Part shown: piece by piece, positions 63,908 to 64,000 of the stretch
Layout of the letters: each line of letters opens with the position of its first letter
Position numbering within the stretch: the first letter of the stretch is position 1
Assembly: GCF_038446525.1 (NCBI RefSeq)
Contig: NZ_CP151792.1
Location: forward strand, 2,542,001-2,606,000
Length of the DNA: 64,000 nucleotides
Source: Methanolobus sp. ZRKC5
Lineage (GTDB): Archaea > Halobacteriota > Methanosarcinia > Methanosarcinales > Methanosarcinaceae
Direction: 5' to 3'
Notes under the pieces: model-generated
Seen by the model: the letters and a program-made list of their open reading frames with translations, nothing else
Database searches by the model: none
What the model was told of the DNA's origin: nothing
Position numbers and translations under genes: made by a program

Positions 63908-64000
63908 ATGACAAATTCGATGTATGAACTAACTGAGCAGCAAAAAAAAGAACTCACCGAGATATTTGGAAAAGGAGTCAATTTCAAAGATAAAGAAAGA
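63908..64000 (+). CDS. Partial gene at the right edge, possibly FAD-linked oxidase
   Basis: 31 codons from ATG 63908, with GGGG upstream: MTNSMYELTEQQKKELTEIF then GKGVNFKDKER. The wording ELTEIFGKGVNFKDKER resembles the start of GlcD-like FAD-linked oxidases (for example glycolate or lactate dehydrogenases). Too little is present to be sure. Confidence 0.5.
   Translation, partial: MTNSMYELTEQQKKELTEIFGKGVNFKDKER

Overview
The window is archaeal chromosome from a methylotrophic methanogen of the Methanosarcinales, most like Methanolobus or Methanococcoides. The evidence is an RNA polymerase with split B and A subunits running into rps12-rps7-EF-2-EF-1alpha-rps10, the archaeal CoA pathway (pantoate kinase and phosphopantothenate synthetase), a corrinoid protein beside a UroD-type methyltransferase, FmdE-like and FilR1/DUF1724 proteins, a small siroheme sulfite reductase, TATA-box promoters and GGAGGTGAT-type ribosome binding sites. 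The genus is an inference; no rRNA gene lies in the window.

Layout. 1-2.3 kb: rRNA methyltransferase RlmE (cut by the left edge), an unknown protein and a Vms1/eRF1-like putative peptidyl-tRNA hydrolase in one operon. 2.4-6.4 kb: lipoproteins (FGE-like, amino-acid ABC binding protein, GH114-like) and a GNAT acetyltransferase. 6.4-7.6 kb: a complete IS5-family element. 7.7-14.8 kb: CoA synthesis (coaBC, pantoate kinase, phosphopantothenate synthetase) with an SPFH protein and an HD hydrolase, then SAH deaminase and SAH/SIH hydrolase. 15.1-28.7 kb: tRNA-Lys and the rpoH-rpoB2-rpoB1-rpoA1-rpoA2-rpl30e-nusA-rps12-rps7-fusA-tuf-rps10 block. 28.9-34.1 kb: SQR-like flavoprotein with DUF1641, then a corrinoid protein, methyltransferase and sensor kinase. 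34.2-36 kb: ThiF, ThiS and an HTH regulator. 36.2-37.9 kb: an IS66-family element. 38-40.5 kb: efflux genes (MATE, GbsR-like regulator, Gdx-like SMR). 40.7-50.7 kb: tRNA-Arg, a hydrolase, a triplicated cupredoxin-like protein, a DUF1724 regulator, HAD, geranylgeranyl reductase, ACT regulator, a LeuA/Re-citrate-synthase-like enzyme, DUF1508, FmdE-like and TSUP genes. 50.9-53.9 kb: a host isocitrate dehydrogenase gene disrupted by a bacterial segment carrying monomeric NADP-isocitrate dehydrogenase. 54-64 kb: small membrane protein, TatD hydrolase, glycerate kinase, PEBP lipoprotein, PspC, an HxlR regulator divergent from a sulfite reductase cluster, a PhnD-domain histidine kinase, pyruvate kinase and a partial gene.

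The strongest unusual observations are: (1) a 194-bp MITE-like element (31567-31760), with 15-bp ends identical to those of the resident IS66 element and an exact 8-bp target duplication, splits one sensor kinase gene into two ORFs, and removing it restores a single in-frame 561-aa protein; (2) the host isocitrate dehydrogenase survives only as 5' and 3' remnants on either side of an unrelated monomeric bacterial-type isocitrate dehydrogenase that has its own bacterial-style terminator; (3) three genes (rpoB'', the IS66 transposase and a CGGC protein) have no in-frame ATG, GTG or TTG where the conserved N-terminus requires a start, and instead have AUA or AUC/AUU behind a Shine-Dalgarno sequence; (4) a triplicated cupredoxin fold has lost its copper ligands.
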